Shown piece after piece: positions 28,600-39,500 of a stretch of 64,000 nucleotides of DNA (the stretch's first letter is position 1; each line of letters opens with the position of its first letter). The stretch comes from Xanthobacteraceae bacterium. Lineage in GTDB: Bacteria; Pseudomonadota; Alphaproteobacteria; Rhizobiales; Xanthobacteraceae. The notes beneath the pieces are model-generated. The model saw only the letters and a list, made by a program, of their open reading frames with translations. It did not search any database and was not told where the DNA came from. The stretch spans positions 186,001 to 250,000 of the forward strand of contig JARLIY010000132.1 of assembly GCA_031291475.1 (NCBI GenBank), in the 5' to 3' direction. A program made the translations under genes and the position numbers.

Positions 28600-28792
28600 C
28601 TCAATTCACCATGCAGCGCAGGCAAATCGTGCAGCGTCCGCGATCTTAACCAACCAAGTGTTTGTTCGCTCGTTGTTTGTTTGATGACAACGACAGTTGC
28701 CGAGGCTTATTTGGTGCGCGCACGATCGGGCGACGCAACCGGCCGGCAAACCCGCACCGCTTGGTGAACAGAGTGCACGGATGCCACGCGAC

Positions 28793-28828
28793 TTGCCAAG
28801 GTTGGGGTCGAGGGTTCGAATCCCTTCG
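28793..28828 (+). other. internal tRNA-Gly(GCC) 3'-half remnant (old att site)
   Basis: The segment starts exactly at an anticodon loop TTGCCAA, continues with the 3' anticodon strand GGTTGG and variable region, and has the T-arm GAGGG-TTCGAAT-CCCTT. It reads like the 3' half of an alphaproteobacterial tRNA-Gly(GCC) (from memory). The acceptor strand that should follow is altered (GGCCGCCC instead of a CCCGCTCCA-like end). No D-arm or 5' half precedes it. Best read as the scar of a second integration event. Apart from this and the hairpin, 28,480-28,949 holds nothing identified. Confidence 0.6.
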
Positions 28829-28949
28829 GCCGCCCAAGGCAAATTCAAAGACTTAGCCAGTCCTCAAAAAAGGCGCTTCTGCGTCGGGGTAACACAGGGT
28901 AGCGGCGACGCGTTGCCGGCAGAACCAGCTACCGCCACGGAGTTTCGCA

Positions 28950-29714
28950 TCAAAATCCATGTCGGGCGCGATGGGCGGCGAGGTTCGCACGGTGCGCGTC
29001 GCGCAAGCCACCGAGCGCGGGCGCGGCGTCGATGGCGAGCGCCTGGCGTGCGGCGGCACTTAGCGATGAGCTGGCGCGCGAGGTGCCGTCGTCGGCAAAA
29101 CTGACCAGGCCACAATCAAATGCCGCGTCCCATAATGCCGAGAGCAGGAGGCCATTGTGAACGTTGAGACGTTGCTCATCGTTGCAGTCAGCCCATGGCA
29201 CGATGTGCGAGGCGCGCAGGAGCGCTGGCTCGGTGATGCCCGTGAGCGGACAACGGCCGCCCCAATAGTCCATGAGGGCGTCGCGGAACAGATTCTGACC
29301 GATGCGTGGTACGACGAGGCGTTCGGCCTCAGTTGTTCGCGGCAGCTTCGCGGTTTCAGCGCGAAAACGCAGGAGCGGCGCGTCCGGCAAACTCATAGCG
29401 AGTTTGTAAACGCGATCGAGGGCGGCATGGAGTTGGGTCAGCGTCTCGTAGATGAAGGTGGCCGTGCCAGGACCGGGAACGGTTGATGCTATGGCAGCGC
29501 CAATCTCCGCAACGACGCCGGGATGGTCGATCGAGAGCAGCCAGGGGCCGCGTTGCGAAGCGCCAGCGACCCACACCGAGCCGGGTGCTGTCGTAGACGC
29601 ATAGTGCAGCCAGCTCCCTTCCACACCGCGGTCAAGCCGGAACCCATTGTCCCAAGCTGCCTTCTGCGCTTCCGTTCGCACGACAAACCCGGGAGGGTTC
29701 TCCAGCGCGATCAT
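28950..29714 (-). CDS. HNH endonuclease (HNH_2 type), last gene of the DISARM-like operon
   Basis: 254 residues. The C-terminal half is an HNH_2 nuclease: RIGQNLFRDALMDYWGGRCPLTGI, LLRASHIVPWADC (first His), RLNVHNGLLLSALWDAAFDCGLVSF (Asn-Gly-Leu-Leu-Leu and the Asp-x-x-Phe-Asp motif). The N-terminal ~110 residues are an uncharacterised domain. The ATG overlaps the methylase stop (ATGA), so it is coupled. Likely the DNA-cutting partner of the methylase, occupying the place where DISARM has its PLD nuclease; that is inference. Confidence 0.88.
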   Translation of the reverse strand: MIALENPPGFVVRTEAQKAAWDNGFRLDRGVEGSWLHYASTTAPGSVWVAGASQRGPWLLSIDHPGVVAEIGAAIASTVPGPGTATFIYETLTQLHAALDRVYKLAMSLPDAPLLRFRAETAKLPRTTEAERLVVPRIGQNLFRDALMDYWGGRCPLTGITEPALLRASHIVPWADCNDEQRLNVHNGLLLSALWDAAFDCGLVSFADDGTSRASSSLSAAARQALAIDAAPALGGLRDAHRANLAAHRARHGF

Positions 29715-32700
29715 TCGGCGGCAATGGGCTGGCTTGAGAGCTGGTCGTAGGCGGCGAGCACGAGGCGAGCCGTCCGATACTCACCGAAGCGCGCAATTTC
29801 ATTCTTCTTCAGCACCCGGAAGGTCTCGGAGGGGTAATCCGGTCCCTTCGCGTCAGCGGGATCGAGTATGTAGCGCAGCTCATCGCGCGTGAGGCCGTAG
29901 GCGCGCGCGTACCAGGCATCGAGTTCGGCGCGCAGTTGTACGCGGCGGTCCTCGTCCCAGGCAAAGGGCGAGCCGTTGTAACCGAGATCGCGCGCGAATG
30001 GCGCCATGGAATGGCTCGTGTAGGTAAGTTCGAGCACGCGCGGGACGATGAAGGCGAGGTTGGATTGGTCGTAGGCGGAGGGCGGAAGGAGAGGAAACTG
30101 GAACAAAATAAAGAAATTGAGCGTCGTGCCGCCGATCTTCTGTCGCGCGCAATAGTCTAATACTAGCGAAGACAAGCAGCCAATCAACGCCGCTGAATAA
30201 TGCGGGGAAACTGACTGCGCGGGAAACATAAGCGGAATTTTGTTTCCCACACTCAGTCGCGGGAAAGCGGCGGCAATCACCGTCCGCTCGTTTGTCGCGT
30301 TAGTTATATCCCGCCAGCCCATCAGCCAGCCTCGCGACCAGCCTTTCGAGGCGAGGCGGTCGGCGACCTCGCGCTCGGGAACCCAATAACGCGGCGAGGG
30401 CTCGAAGGAAGTATTACGCTTCTCCTCCTCCGTTGCCCCGCGACTGGCGTCATCCCCCGTCGCGCCCGCATCATAGGTCGCCCAGCGATGATCAAAATGG
30501 TGGATCATCTTGGCTTCATAGAGCGGCACATACCGTTCAGAACGGCGGCCCGGTGTCCCTCCATGCAGTGTCAGGCTTCGGTCGTCATGACCGCCCGCAA
30601 GAGCCAACGCAGCCTGTCGCGGAGCTGTGCCTTGCGGCATCGTCCAATCGCCACCTTCGTAGATAAAGCCCGCTTCGCGCAGCTGCGCGGCGGTGCGGAA
30701 GAGACCGCTGTCGTTCGACATGTGTAACATTGTCATAAACGACACGCCCCACGGATTGCCGGCCACGCCTTTCCCCTCGTCGATTAACACTGGGACGCGA
30801 GCATAAATTTTGGCAGTCAGGTCCGCGTCAGCGGAAGTACGGAAAATCGGCGCGGTGATCGTATTTGGGTTTATGAGGGCAATGGCAGCCCGAGAGAGAA
30901 CGAAATGACGCCGACGATCCTGGAACTCTTCCATCGTTCGGGAGAAGAAGCTAAAGGCCGGCGTCTCAGGCCCAGCGCCCTTGCTCCCGACCGTCAAGAG
31001 AGAGAATTTGAATCGAGCATGTCCGATCCGGTCGAAATAGCCCATGCCAGTCTGGAAATCGTGTAAACTAAAAAGTCGCCTCTCTTCGAGCAAAGCCCCA
31101 AAGTACGACGCTGTCGTCGCATCAGTAGCGATACCGGTCGGCACAATTACGCCAGCGCGGGCCCGCGAGCCTGCAAGAGTCGCGAACAGTTCGGCGAACA
31201 GCGCATAAGTGTTGACGTCGCCACGTCCAGTGAGCGGAAAGCGGCCACCGTTCTCAGCCGCAATGCGAGCAAATACCGACGATGCCTCAGCCGTGTGTTT
31301 GGCAGCCTCGAACTCATCATAAAGCGCTCGCTCTCGCGTGCCCGCCGCGGCTTCCTTGAGTCTTGCTATCAACCGGCCACGCGCCGCTGCGTTCGGCGCT
31401 TCTGCGATCTCACGATCCCGGGAAGCGAAGAACTCCTGTTCTAGCAGCTTGATTCTTTCCCATGGCGGATTCCCGAGCACCACATCAAACCCTCCGGCCG
31501 CTATCACGTCGGGAAATTCTAGCGGCCAGTGGAAGGCGCGCGCCGTCCCAACTAGGTCCTGCGCGCGACCGACCAGTGGGCCGTATAGCGTGCGGCCGGC
31601 AAGCGCATCGAACACATGCGCCGTGGTCGGGATCGCCACGATATTGCGGTTCGCCGGAACGCCCCCGGTCTTCGGCGACAGGAATGCCGCAATGTAGAGA
31701 TCCGCTGCGATGCGCAGATTCCAGCGCAGCGGGTCGGCACGGGTGGCTTCGAACTGCTTGCGCTTCGCTGCAATTTCTTCGGGGCTGTCTTCCGGCATCG
31801 CTCGCAGCGCCCGTGCCTCGCCCGCCATCGGCACGACGGGCGGCAAACGCCCGCTGCCGGCGGCGAAGTCGAGGTTGCCCTGACCTTCGCGCTCGGCCTT
31901 GTTGCGCTTGCCGAAATGTTTCGCCGTCTCTTTGTCGTCGCCCGAAAGGGGCCTGTACGCGGCATCAGGGATACCCTGTTCCAACGCTTTTAGGTTGAAG
32001 AGGCCAAAGAGCGAGTCGCCGCAGCGGATATTGGCATCGAAGAAGCCGAGTGGTTTGCCTGGCTCGACCGTCTCGATCCACAGAGCGACCTTGGTGAGTT
32101 CGACCGCCATCGGGTTTCGGTCGACGCCATGAATGCAGGCCCGCGCAATATCGCGCAACGCATGGCGGTAGTCGACCGGCGATGCGACGCCGCCGGTGCG
32201 CGCGCGCGCGAGTCGTGTTGCGATGCGTCGCGCGGCGGCCAACAGGAAATGTCCGGAGCCGCAAGCGGGATCGAGAACTGTTACCGACAAAAGCGCCGCG
32301 GCCGGGTCATCGGCCTCCGCTTCGATGCGGTCGAGCACCGGGTCGAGCGCGCTATCGAGCAGCGCCTGTACGAGACTATCGGGCGTGTAATAGCTGCCGC
32401 TTATCTTGCGGGCGTGGCCCTTTGCTTCGCCGCCTTCAGCAAAAGCGAAACCGCGCCCATCGTCGGTCAGTTGCGGGGTGAGTTCCAACAGGCTTTCGTA
32501 GACCGAACCCAGTTCCTCGGTTTCCATGTCGCGCCAATTCACCGGCACGAGACCCGAATGCTCCTTCAGCCAGGCGAGGCGGTAGATCGCCTCCATAAGG
32601 CTACGATTGGCGAGCTTGGCCGTCTCCAAATCCGGCACCGACCCTTGTGCGAAAAGCCCATCGAGCGCCGGCAGTCCTAGCCGCGACTCGCCGCGAGCAA

Positions 32701-33772
32701 GCCCACCGAAAGTAATAAGCAATCCTTCCCAGCGATCGTGGTGCCGATCCCAGGCGGCGCGCCGCACGGCGCGGTCTCGCAACGCGCCCACGGAATAGCC
32801 TTCGGTATAGAGCTTCCGTGCCGTTGCCGACGCATCCGGCACATGTAGTAGATTTCGATCCTCTGCGGCGAGGAGGAAGATGAGCCGGTAAACGAGGCGG
32901 AGAAGCTGTCCGAAGAAATCAGGCAGCGGCAGTGTCCCGGTACGCAGCCGATCACGCACGGCGGCATTTTCGGAATGCGAGAGAAACCCGTTGCCCAAGC
33001 TCAGCAGTGCCGCCTCGACGCCGTCGCGCAAACGATCGCGTGCAGCGAGCCCTTCGCGCTGCCCCGCTTCGCGCCAGTGTTCCAACGCGCAATCTGATGG
33101 CGGCGAGCCGACGAGGCCGAAACGGCTGGAATGGATCAGCAGCCACAGCACCGCGAAATCCGCGAAGGCTTCGCCCTCGAAAATGCGGCGCAAGTCGGCC
33201 TCGATATAGGCGGGACGCGTGAGGCTGGCATTGCCGCGCACTAGGCGAAGGAGGCTTCCGTTCAAGCAAAGGCCCCAGAGAGCGCCTTCACCGGCATTGA
33301 GCCGGTCCTGAACAGCCGATGCGGCGGAACGCCGGCGGCCATCTGCCAGCAGATGACTGCTCGGATGATCGAGATCGTCGGTCAGCGGCACGACTACGAT
33401 CGGTACGCGCCCGTCGAGACCCTCAAGCGTCACCGCAAACTGCCGCTCGTCGTTGGCATGGGAGCCGACGTAGCGCACGTCAGCGAAGCCGAAGACGCCG
33501 CGCAGGAGTTTCTCGACGAAGGCAACCGTCGCGGCGTGAGACGGGGTTTTGCTTGCGGTCAACTCGGAAAAGAGCGCCTGGCCGATACGGAAATAGCGCG
33601 CGATCTCCTCGCGCAGGGAGAGGCCCTTCGGTACGGCGTAGTCCGCCTCAGATTGTGCGCCGGCCCGATGCTGCGCGATGCGGGTGAGCATCGCGGGCGC
33701 AATCAGCGCGCCTTCGACCGTGACGGCATCGAAGGCGAGCGTGGTCGTGTGGCGGGTCCGGTTGCGCGCCAT
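29711..33772 (-). CDS. Eco57I/PglX-type N6-adenine DNA methyltransferase (DrmMI-like)
   Basis: 1,353 residues. A long helical N-terminal region (~1-480) comes before the SAM motif I VLDPACGSGHFLLAAARRIA (~515). The catalytic motif IV is VVLGNPPWERIKLLEQEFF (NPPW), followed by a large target-recognition part with GMGYFDRIGHARFKFSLLTVG and FEPSPRYWVPEREVADRL. Related to PglX of BREX and DrmMI of DISARM; it presumably marks host DNA. The frame is open much further upstream but there only mirrors the SNF2 gene; the ATG at 33,772 lies 7 bp after the SNF2 stop. Confidence 0.92.
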   Translation of the reverse strand: MARNRTRHTTTLAFDAVTVEGALIAPAMLTRIAQHRAGAQSEADYAVPKGLSLREEIARYFRIGQALFSELTASKTPSHAATVAFVEKLLRGVFGFADVRYVGSHANDERQFAVTLEGLDGRVPIVVVPLTDDLDHPSSHLLADGRRRSAASAVQDRLNAGEGALWGLCLNGSLLRLVRGNASLTRPAYIEADLRRIFEGEAFADFAVLWLLIHSSRFGLVGSPPSDCALEHWREAGQREGLAARDRLRDGVEAALLSLGNGFLSHSENAAVRDRLRTGTLPLPDFFGQLLRLVYRLIFLLAAEDRNLLHVPDASATARKLYTEGYSVGALRDRAVRRAAWDRHHDRWEGLLITFGGLARGESRLGLPALDGLFAQGSVPDLETAKLANRSLMEAIYRLAWLKEHSGLVPVNWRDMETEELGSVYESLLELTPQLTDDGRGFAFAEGGEAKGHARKISGSYYTPDSLVQALLDSALDPVLDRIEAEADDPAAALLSVTVLDPACGSGHFLLAAARRIATRLARARTGGVASPVDYRHALRDIARACIHGVDRNPMAVELTKVALWIETVEPGKPLGFFDANIRCGDSLFGLFNLKALEQGIPDAAYRPLSGDDKETAKHFGKRNKAEREGQGNLDFAAGSGRLPPVVPMAGEARALRAMPEDSPEEIAAKRKQFEATRADPLRWNLRIAADLYIAAFLSPKTGGVPANRNIVAIPTTAHVFDALAGRTLYGPLVGRAQDLVGTARAFHWPLEFPDVIAAGGFDVVLGNPPWERIKLLEQEFFASRDREIAEAPNAAARGRLIARLKEAAAGTRERALYDEFEAAKHTAEASSVFARIAAENGGRFPLTGRGDVNTYALFAELFATLAGSRARAGVIVPTGIATDATTASYFGALLEERRLFSLHDFQTGMGYFDRIGHARFKFSLLTVGSKGAGPETPAFSFFSRTMEEFQDRRRHFVLSRAAIALINPNTITAPIFRTSADADLTAKIYARVPVLIDEGKGVAGNPWGVSFMTMLHMSNDSGLFRTAAQLREAGFIYEGGDWTMPQGTAPRQAALALAGGHDDRSLTLHGGTPGRRSERYVPLYEAKMIHHFDHRWATYDAGATGDDASRGATEEEKRNTSFEPSPRYWVPEREVADRLASKGWSRGWLMGWRDITNATNERTVIAAAFPRLSVGNKIPLMFPAQSVSPHYSAALIGCLSSLVLDYCARQKIGGTTLNFFILFQFPLLPPSAYDQSNLAFIVPRVLELTYTSHSMAPFARDLGYNGSPFAWDEDRRVQLRAELDAWYARAYGLTRDELRYILDPADAKGPDYPSETFRVLKKNEIARFGEYRTARLVLAAYDQLSSQPIAAE

Positions 33773-33779
33773 GTATGGG

Positions 33780-36539
33780 TCAGACTCCGGCGGGGACCAG
33801 GACGTATAGGCCAATGATGTCCGGGGGCAGAACCGGCTCGACGGTGACGCGGGCGCTACCGGAAGCAGCGGCGCGCACTCGGGCGTGATCCTCGGCCAAT
33901 GCACGCGCACGCTCGCGAGCATGAGCGGCAATCGATGCTTCGAGCGCGGCTCCGATTCGCTCGATCGCTCCCTGCAGCAAACGCTGGCGCGCGACAGAAG
34001 CAAGATCGCCACTCGCAGAGTGTTCGAGCAAAGCTCGCACTTCGTTGTCCATAAACACTGGTTCGATCGAGGCTGGCTGCCATGCGAGTGCGGCGGCTTC
34101 CTCCGCCAGCAGCAGGCGCTCCTGCTTGCCGCGGACAGTAAGCTTAAAGCGTAGCCGCAACAGAGCGACGGTAGTCGCGACCTTGACTGCGCCTGTCGGC
34201 CAAGCACCAGCACGTCCCAGGGATGGAACCGGGCTGGCGCCGGGATCGAGCGCGCCTTCGAGCAAAGTCTCAGCGAGAATCGCGGGTAGCGGATGGCTGC
34301 GTCCGACCATCTCCGTTCCGGCCGGCGGCGGCTCCTCGAAAGCGAGGCGCACGGTGCCATCCAATCCGCGCGCCGCAAGCCGCTCCGCCACCGCGGTCGG
34401 CAACGCGGCAAGATGTGCGCGCACGGTGACCCCTTTGTGCATCTCCAACGGCGCATTGAGACGGCTCATGGCGCGGTCCACAAAGCGATGCACCTGATCG
34501 GGGCTCCCCAGTAACTCGCGCCAGCGCTGCCATTCCGGGATCACCTCTTCCGGCTTAAGCGTGTTCTGTGCGAAGCGCGCGCGCGAGCGGCGCTCGCCTT
34601 CCTCGGCATCACGCCAACACGTTTCCATAATGGCGGCGTCGGCGCCCAATCCGAAATCGAGGCTGAGCTGCTGTGAGCGGCCCTTGCGGAGAAGGACGGC
34701 GTTCATAAGCGCGCCGGTGACGGCGCCCCGCTCGTCCGGAAGCGGAACGGTCACGCCGGTTGCCTTCCTTATTGCTTCGGCCTTGCGGAGGATCACGTCC
34801 AGGACAGCGCCATCGATCGCGCTGTCCGGCGAGAAGAGCAGCACAGAGCGCACGAGCGCGCATGGCTGGCCGAACCGATCGACGCGACCCTCACGCTGCT
34901 GGTGCCGGGTCGGGTTCCAGGACAGATCGTAATGGATCACCATATCGAACAGGTTCTGCAGGTTGATGCCTTCCGACAAGCAGTCGGTTGCGACCAGGAG
35001 CCGCTGGTTAGCATCGGCCATTGCATCAACGCGCGCGCGGCGTTCGTCCGGCGGAAGATCGCCGGTTACGGTCTCGATGCGCAGCTTCGGAAACGCCTTG
35101 CGGAGGCCGACCGCGACATGATCGGCTGTGGCGATGAACCGGCAGAACACCACCGGGTTGGCCCCTTCGGCAACGAGGGGCTTGAGCACCTTTACCGCGG
35201 CGTCGAGCTTTGGGTCGGGGGCTGTGGCAAGGTGCTCAGCTTGCTTCACAAGCGCGGAAAGCAGATCGCGCTCGTCGAGCCCGGATGCAGGCTCGACATC
35301 GACCGCGTCCGCCTCATCGGCATCGTCATCGAACACTTGCTCTTCGAGCCGGTCGGGATCGGCAGCGAGACGGTTGCGCAACGCGCTCGCGGCGGCCGGG
35401 GGCGATGAGCCGACGCAGCGCATCAAAGCGAGTGTGCCCCAGAATGCGAGCCGACGCCGGCGCTGGTCGGGGCCGGCGCCCTCGACGACGCCGAGACAGT
35501 AATCAAGCACGGCATCGTGGAAGGATCGTTGGTCAGAAGAGAACTTGTAGGAACGCTCGGTGGTTTCATGGCGCGGGAACACGCGGTCCTCGCCCCACTC
35601 CCGTGCAATGATGTCGATGCGGCGACGCTGGACGTAGTGCCGGGCCAGCCGAGCGCGCCCGGCGTCACTGTCGAGCGTGCCGGCGGCAAACTCCACATCG
35701 ATCAGGCTTAGCAGCCGCTCGAATGCCGCCTCGTCACCACTGTGAGGCGTGGCAGTGAGGAGCACGAGATGCCGCTCGCGATCGTGCGCAAGGCGTTTCA
35801 ACAGCTCGAAACGCTGTTGCCGGCTTTGATGCGTGCCGACGCAGGCATGAGCCTCGTCGACGACGACCAGTGCCGGGCAGGCCCGCGCGAAGCTTTCGCG
35901 GCGACGATCAGCTTTGATGTAGTCGAGACTAACGACCGTGTATGGATAGGCGTCGAATAGGGTCTGCGAAGCCGCCAGATCGCGCTCCAGGCGAGATGCC
36001 GAGGTTGCAGTGATTGAAACAGCATCCAGGTCGAACTTCAATTTCAGCTCGCCCGTCCATTGCTCGACGAGATGCGGCGGGCAAAGGACCGCGAAACGAT
36101 CCGCCTCACCGCGATCGATCAGCTCGCGCAAGATGAGACCACCTTCAATTGTCTTGCCGATACCGACGTCGTCGGCGATGAGCAGTCGGACGACGGGAAG
36201 CCGCAGCGCCATCAGTAGCGGCACCAGCTGATAGGCGCGCGGCTCGAAGCCCAACCGCGCGGCGGACCGGAACGGCCCCGCCCCGCGCCGGAGCGACAGC
36301 CGCAATGCGTCGGACAAAAGACGCGCGCCTTCCTGGGTGGCGATCTCCTCTGTCTTGGGCGCCGAGAAACGTGCAGGCCGCACCGGTTCGCGTTCGAGTG
36401 CGGGATAAATGACCTGCACGTCGGCTTCGGTGCCCGAGAGGGGCCTGAGGCACAGGGTCTCCTCATCCGACGAAGGAAGCGCCACCCATTCCCGCCCCCG
36501 CGCAAAAACTAGATCGCCAGGGGTGAACGTTGCAGTCAC
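33780..36539 (-). CDS. SNF2-family helicase/translocase (DrmD-like)
   Basis: 919 residues, GTG start overlapping the stop of the upstream helicase (GTGA). Helicase motifs in order: Q-like YQLVPLLMAL, motif I LLIADDVGIGKTIEGGLI, Ia LCPPHLVEQW, II VVVDEAHACVG (DEAH), III LLTATPHSGD, then the C-terminal RecA lobe with NPVVFCRFIATADHVA, LLVATDCLSEGINLQ and QREGRVDRFGQ. The arrangement is RapA/DrmD-like. A helical C-terminal third follows. Probably translocates on DNA in the defence complex. Confidence 0.93.
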   Translation of the reverse strand: MTATFTPGDLVFARGREWVALPSSDEETLCLRPLSGTEADVQVIYPALEREPVRPARFSAPKTEEIATQEGARLLSDALRLSLRRGAGPFRSAARLGFEPRAYQLVPLLMALRLPVVRLLIADDVGIGKTIEGGLILRELIDRGEADRFAVLCPPHLVEQWTGELKLKFDLDAVSITATSASRLERDLAASQTLFDAYPYTVVSLDYIKADRRRESFARACPALVVVDEAHACVGTHQSRQQRFELLKRLAHDRERHLVLLTATPHSGDEAAFERLLSLIDVEFAAGTLDSDAGRARLARHYVQRRRIDIIAREWGEDRVFPRHETTERSYKFSSDQRSFHDAVLDYCLGVVEGAGPDQRRRRLAFWGTLALMRCVGSSPPAAASALRNRLAADPDRLEEQVFDDDADEADAVDVEPASGLDERDLLSALVKQAEHLATAPDPKLDAAVKVLKPLVAEGANPVVFCRFIATADHVAVGLRKAFPKLRIETVTGDLPPDERRARVDAMADANQRLLVATDCLSEGINLQNLFDMVIHYDLSWNPTRHQQREGRVDRFGQPCALVRSVLLFSPDSAIDGAVLDVILRKAEAIRKATGVTVPLPDERGAVTGALMNAVLLRKGRSQQLSLDFGLGADAAIMETCWRDAEEGERRSRARFAQNTLKPEEVIPEWQRWRELLGSPDQVHRFVDRAMSRLNAPLEMHKGVTVRAHLAALPTAVAERLAARGLDGTVRLAFEEPPPAGTEMVGRSHPLPAILAETLLEGALDPGASPVPSLGRAGAWPTGAVKVATTVALLRLRFKLTVRGKQERLLLAEEAAALAWQPASIEPVFMDNEVRALLEHSASGDLASVARQRLLQGAIERIGAALEASIAAHARERARALAEDHARVRAAASGSARVTVEPVLPPDIIGLYVLVPAGV

Positions 36540-39500
36540 GAGCTTTGTCCCAAGAGGTCAACGAGTTGCGGCGGCGGTGCATCGCCGGGGACTTCCGGAA
36601 GAATCGCGACAGCGAAGCCGAGCGCCTCGGCCGCTTCGCGCGCCTTATCGTCCACCGATCCGACCGCCGCTGCGGCTAAGCGCGTGCGCCAGGCGAGCGG
36701 CAGCGTTATTCCGTCGAGGCTTAGCGGCGCTGCGTCGGGGCTCGGAAGCCCCCAACGCGCCAGCGCGGCGCGCCAGTCGCCGTTTTGTTCAGTATCGGAT
36801 TGCGGGATTGCCGCAGCAACGCGACCCCGCGCTAGGCGCAGTAGAATAGTTTTCACCTCTCGATCGGTACGGTCGATCAATTCGTGATCCGGCTGGTTGT
36901 AGTAGGATAGTAAACAGCGATAGCAGCCGTTGACGCAGCGGGCATCGGGAACCTCGGTCAGGGCATCCGCAGCTGCCTCGGCCCTGGCGGCGTCAATGTT
37001 GTCAAAGTGCATAAGCTTCAGCGCCGCTTGCGCGACTTGCGAGAGCGCCGACGCATCGCTCGTCAGTCGACCCAGCACTCCAGCGCCGCCTTCGGTGGCC
37101 TCGAACAGAAGAATGCCGCGCCGCCGGTCGCGAGCCGGAACTGGCTCAGTCAGGATTTCACCCTCTTCGAGCTGGAAGACCACTTCGAGCCCGCGCGCCA
37201 GCGCGTGCTGGAGGGTGGCCATTGATGTTTCCGACTGCGCCGGCCCGGGCAATTGGAGCAACAGGGCGTTCTTGTTGTCCTGGACGATCGGGACGACCCG
37301 TTGCGTTGCTGGTCTGTCGGGCTCGTCGTCCCCTTCCTCTTTGCTGCCGGTCCAGCGACCGGTGGTGGGATCGATGACAAAACCGAAAATGCTCTTGTCC
37401 TTGCGCCGCCGCAGGCCCTTATTGAGCCGGCTGATAGTCGCGCCGGGCGCGTAGGCAAGGGACAAGATCGGGCCGTCGGCATCGCCGGCGACGCTTGCAG
37501 AGAAATCGATCTTGCCGTCGCGCCAGGGCCAAGCAAAAACCGTCTGAATATCGAAGCCCTGCCGCTGTCGATCCTCGTCATTCGCCGTGATCCGTTCGGC
37601 CGGCAGCGTCTCCACATTGTCGATGCGCAACACATTGCGAATGGGATGAATGCCGCCCATGGGGGCGTGGCAAACGTGGCAACGCTCAGGCTCCATGCGC
37701 TGATGCGCGGCGCCACACTCGTCACATATATAAAAAATGTCGGTAGCAAGCCGATCGCCTTCTTCCGCTCGAATGTTGGGTGGCAGCTTGGCCTTGTAGA
37801 CCCGATATGCGCGGCCCTCGTGATAGATCAGGCTGCGCGGTCCGAACTCGGCGATGGCAATGAAACGCGCGCGTTGCAAATAGGCTGCTTTCGGTCCGCC
37901 GCCGCCGACTGCCGGCACATACGCGTAGAGAGGAAGCCGTGGGAAATTGTAGCCGGGCAGAAAGCCCTCGGTCGCAAGGTAGCGATAAGTGGAAAAATCC
38001 GATCCTCCGGTCGCCGTTCCCCGTTCGAGCAAGGCGATCTGCTCGTTAGCTTGTGCTTGCTGACGCTTGGCCTCTCTGCGCTCAGCAGCGGAGAGGCCGT
38101 GCATTTCCGAGCGACGATTCGCGTCCATCAGCTGTGTTCGGGCGCCGTCATAGAGCTGACGCCAACGGCCGAATGCGTTCGAAAACTCCGAGGCGGCCTT
38201 GGTCGCAATAGCATCCGCGAATTTCTGTCGATCGGTTGCCCAAGGCGCCCCCGCAGGCGTGAGCTCGGCATCGATACTGTCGAGGATGCGGCGCATCGAT
38301 TGCGCCGACCCGGCGGCCAACTTCGCATCTGCAAAGACTTCGGCAATGTCTTTCTGTACCGGCAAACCCGGATTGGTGAGATCGAGGATATGCGGAATAT
38401 CCGATGCCAGCTCCCTTGCGGAATCGGCAAGCCAGACCGCGTGGAGATGGGCTACGACGAGGTCACGGTTCGCGAGCTCAAGCGCTGGCGGCCGCACTAT
38501 GCCTCTTACCATCGCCTCGGGTTGTCCGAAATAATATTGGTCCTGTGGACTTTGCGCGGCGCAATAGGTCACAACCAATGCGGCCTGACCGGACCGCCCC
38601 GCGCGCCCGGAACGTTGCGCGTAGTTAGCCGGGGTCGGCGGCATGTTGCGCATGTAGACGGCATTGAGCGCCGAGATATCGACGCCCAGTTCCATGGTCG
38701 GCGAACAGAACAAAACAGGAAGAAAGACGTTGGGCTCGCCGACGAGGCGCAGCTGTTCTTTAGCTTCGGCGAGATGGTTTCGATCCTCGTCACCCCAGCG
38801 GAATCGCCACTCGCGCCACTCGCGTCTAATCGGATCGACTTGCGCGGTGTGCTCGCGGCTTTCGAGCCCGAACAGTCCTTCGCCTCCGCTCGCAAGTGTG
38901 TCGGCGAGGGTGCGGTAGAGTTCCGCGAAATACGGGTTGGCGGCTCGCCCATCGGGGCGGCCTTCGCCGACGACGAGACGTACAGCATTGGCGGCAAGAC
39001 GCCAGCCTTCAACATCGAAGGCAGTCGGTACCTGCCTCACCAGTTGGTACTGGGCGGCAGCCGCGAGAAGCGCTGTGATCACCTCGCGATAAGTATTGCC
39101 ATCGAGCCGACTGCCCCAGATGCTTCCGTGTCCGAGCCGGCGAGCCAGGAGGCTGCGCGAGCCGCCGCGCACGATCAGTGGTTCGCCGCGCAGCCCCGTC
39201 TCTTCGCGCCTCGGCGCGTCGATAATGAGGGCTGCGGCAACTCGCGGGCTCTCCTGCTGCGAAATGGACCAGGGCTCGCGCAAGCTCTGACGCGAAGCGT
39301 TCGCGAGCGCTTCGACGTTGGTGGGTTCGAGCGCATCTGTTGTGATTGCCAGACCGTGACGGAGATGGTCCAGTAGGATTTGCAGCGCGTCGCGGCGCGT
39401 CGCAGGGTCTGCGCTGCGCAACTCAGACGGAGCATTTGCGAACGCGCTATCGTCGGCGGCAAGCTCGTTGAGAGCGACATAATCGGCACGGACCAAGCCC

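Noticed and set aside
28606-28848. Short minus-strand frame reading EGIRTLDPNLGK
   Set aside because: This is the translated reverse of a tRNA T-arm, a common false annotation.
33773-34456. A ~230-codon upstream extension of the methylase reading frame
   Set aside because: It lies inside the SNF2 gene in another frame and its composition (Arg/Ser-rich) is that of a shadow; the ATG at 33,772 right after the SNF2 stop is the natural start.
37253-39376. A 707-codon open frame on the plus strand inside the large helicase
   Set aside because: Antisense shadow of a high-GC gene; no ribosome-binding site or domain, whereas the minus-strand helicase has all its motifs.
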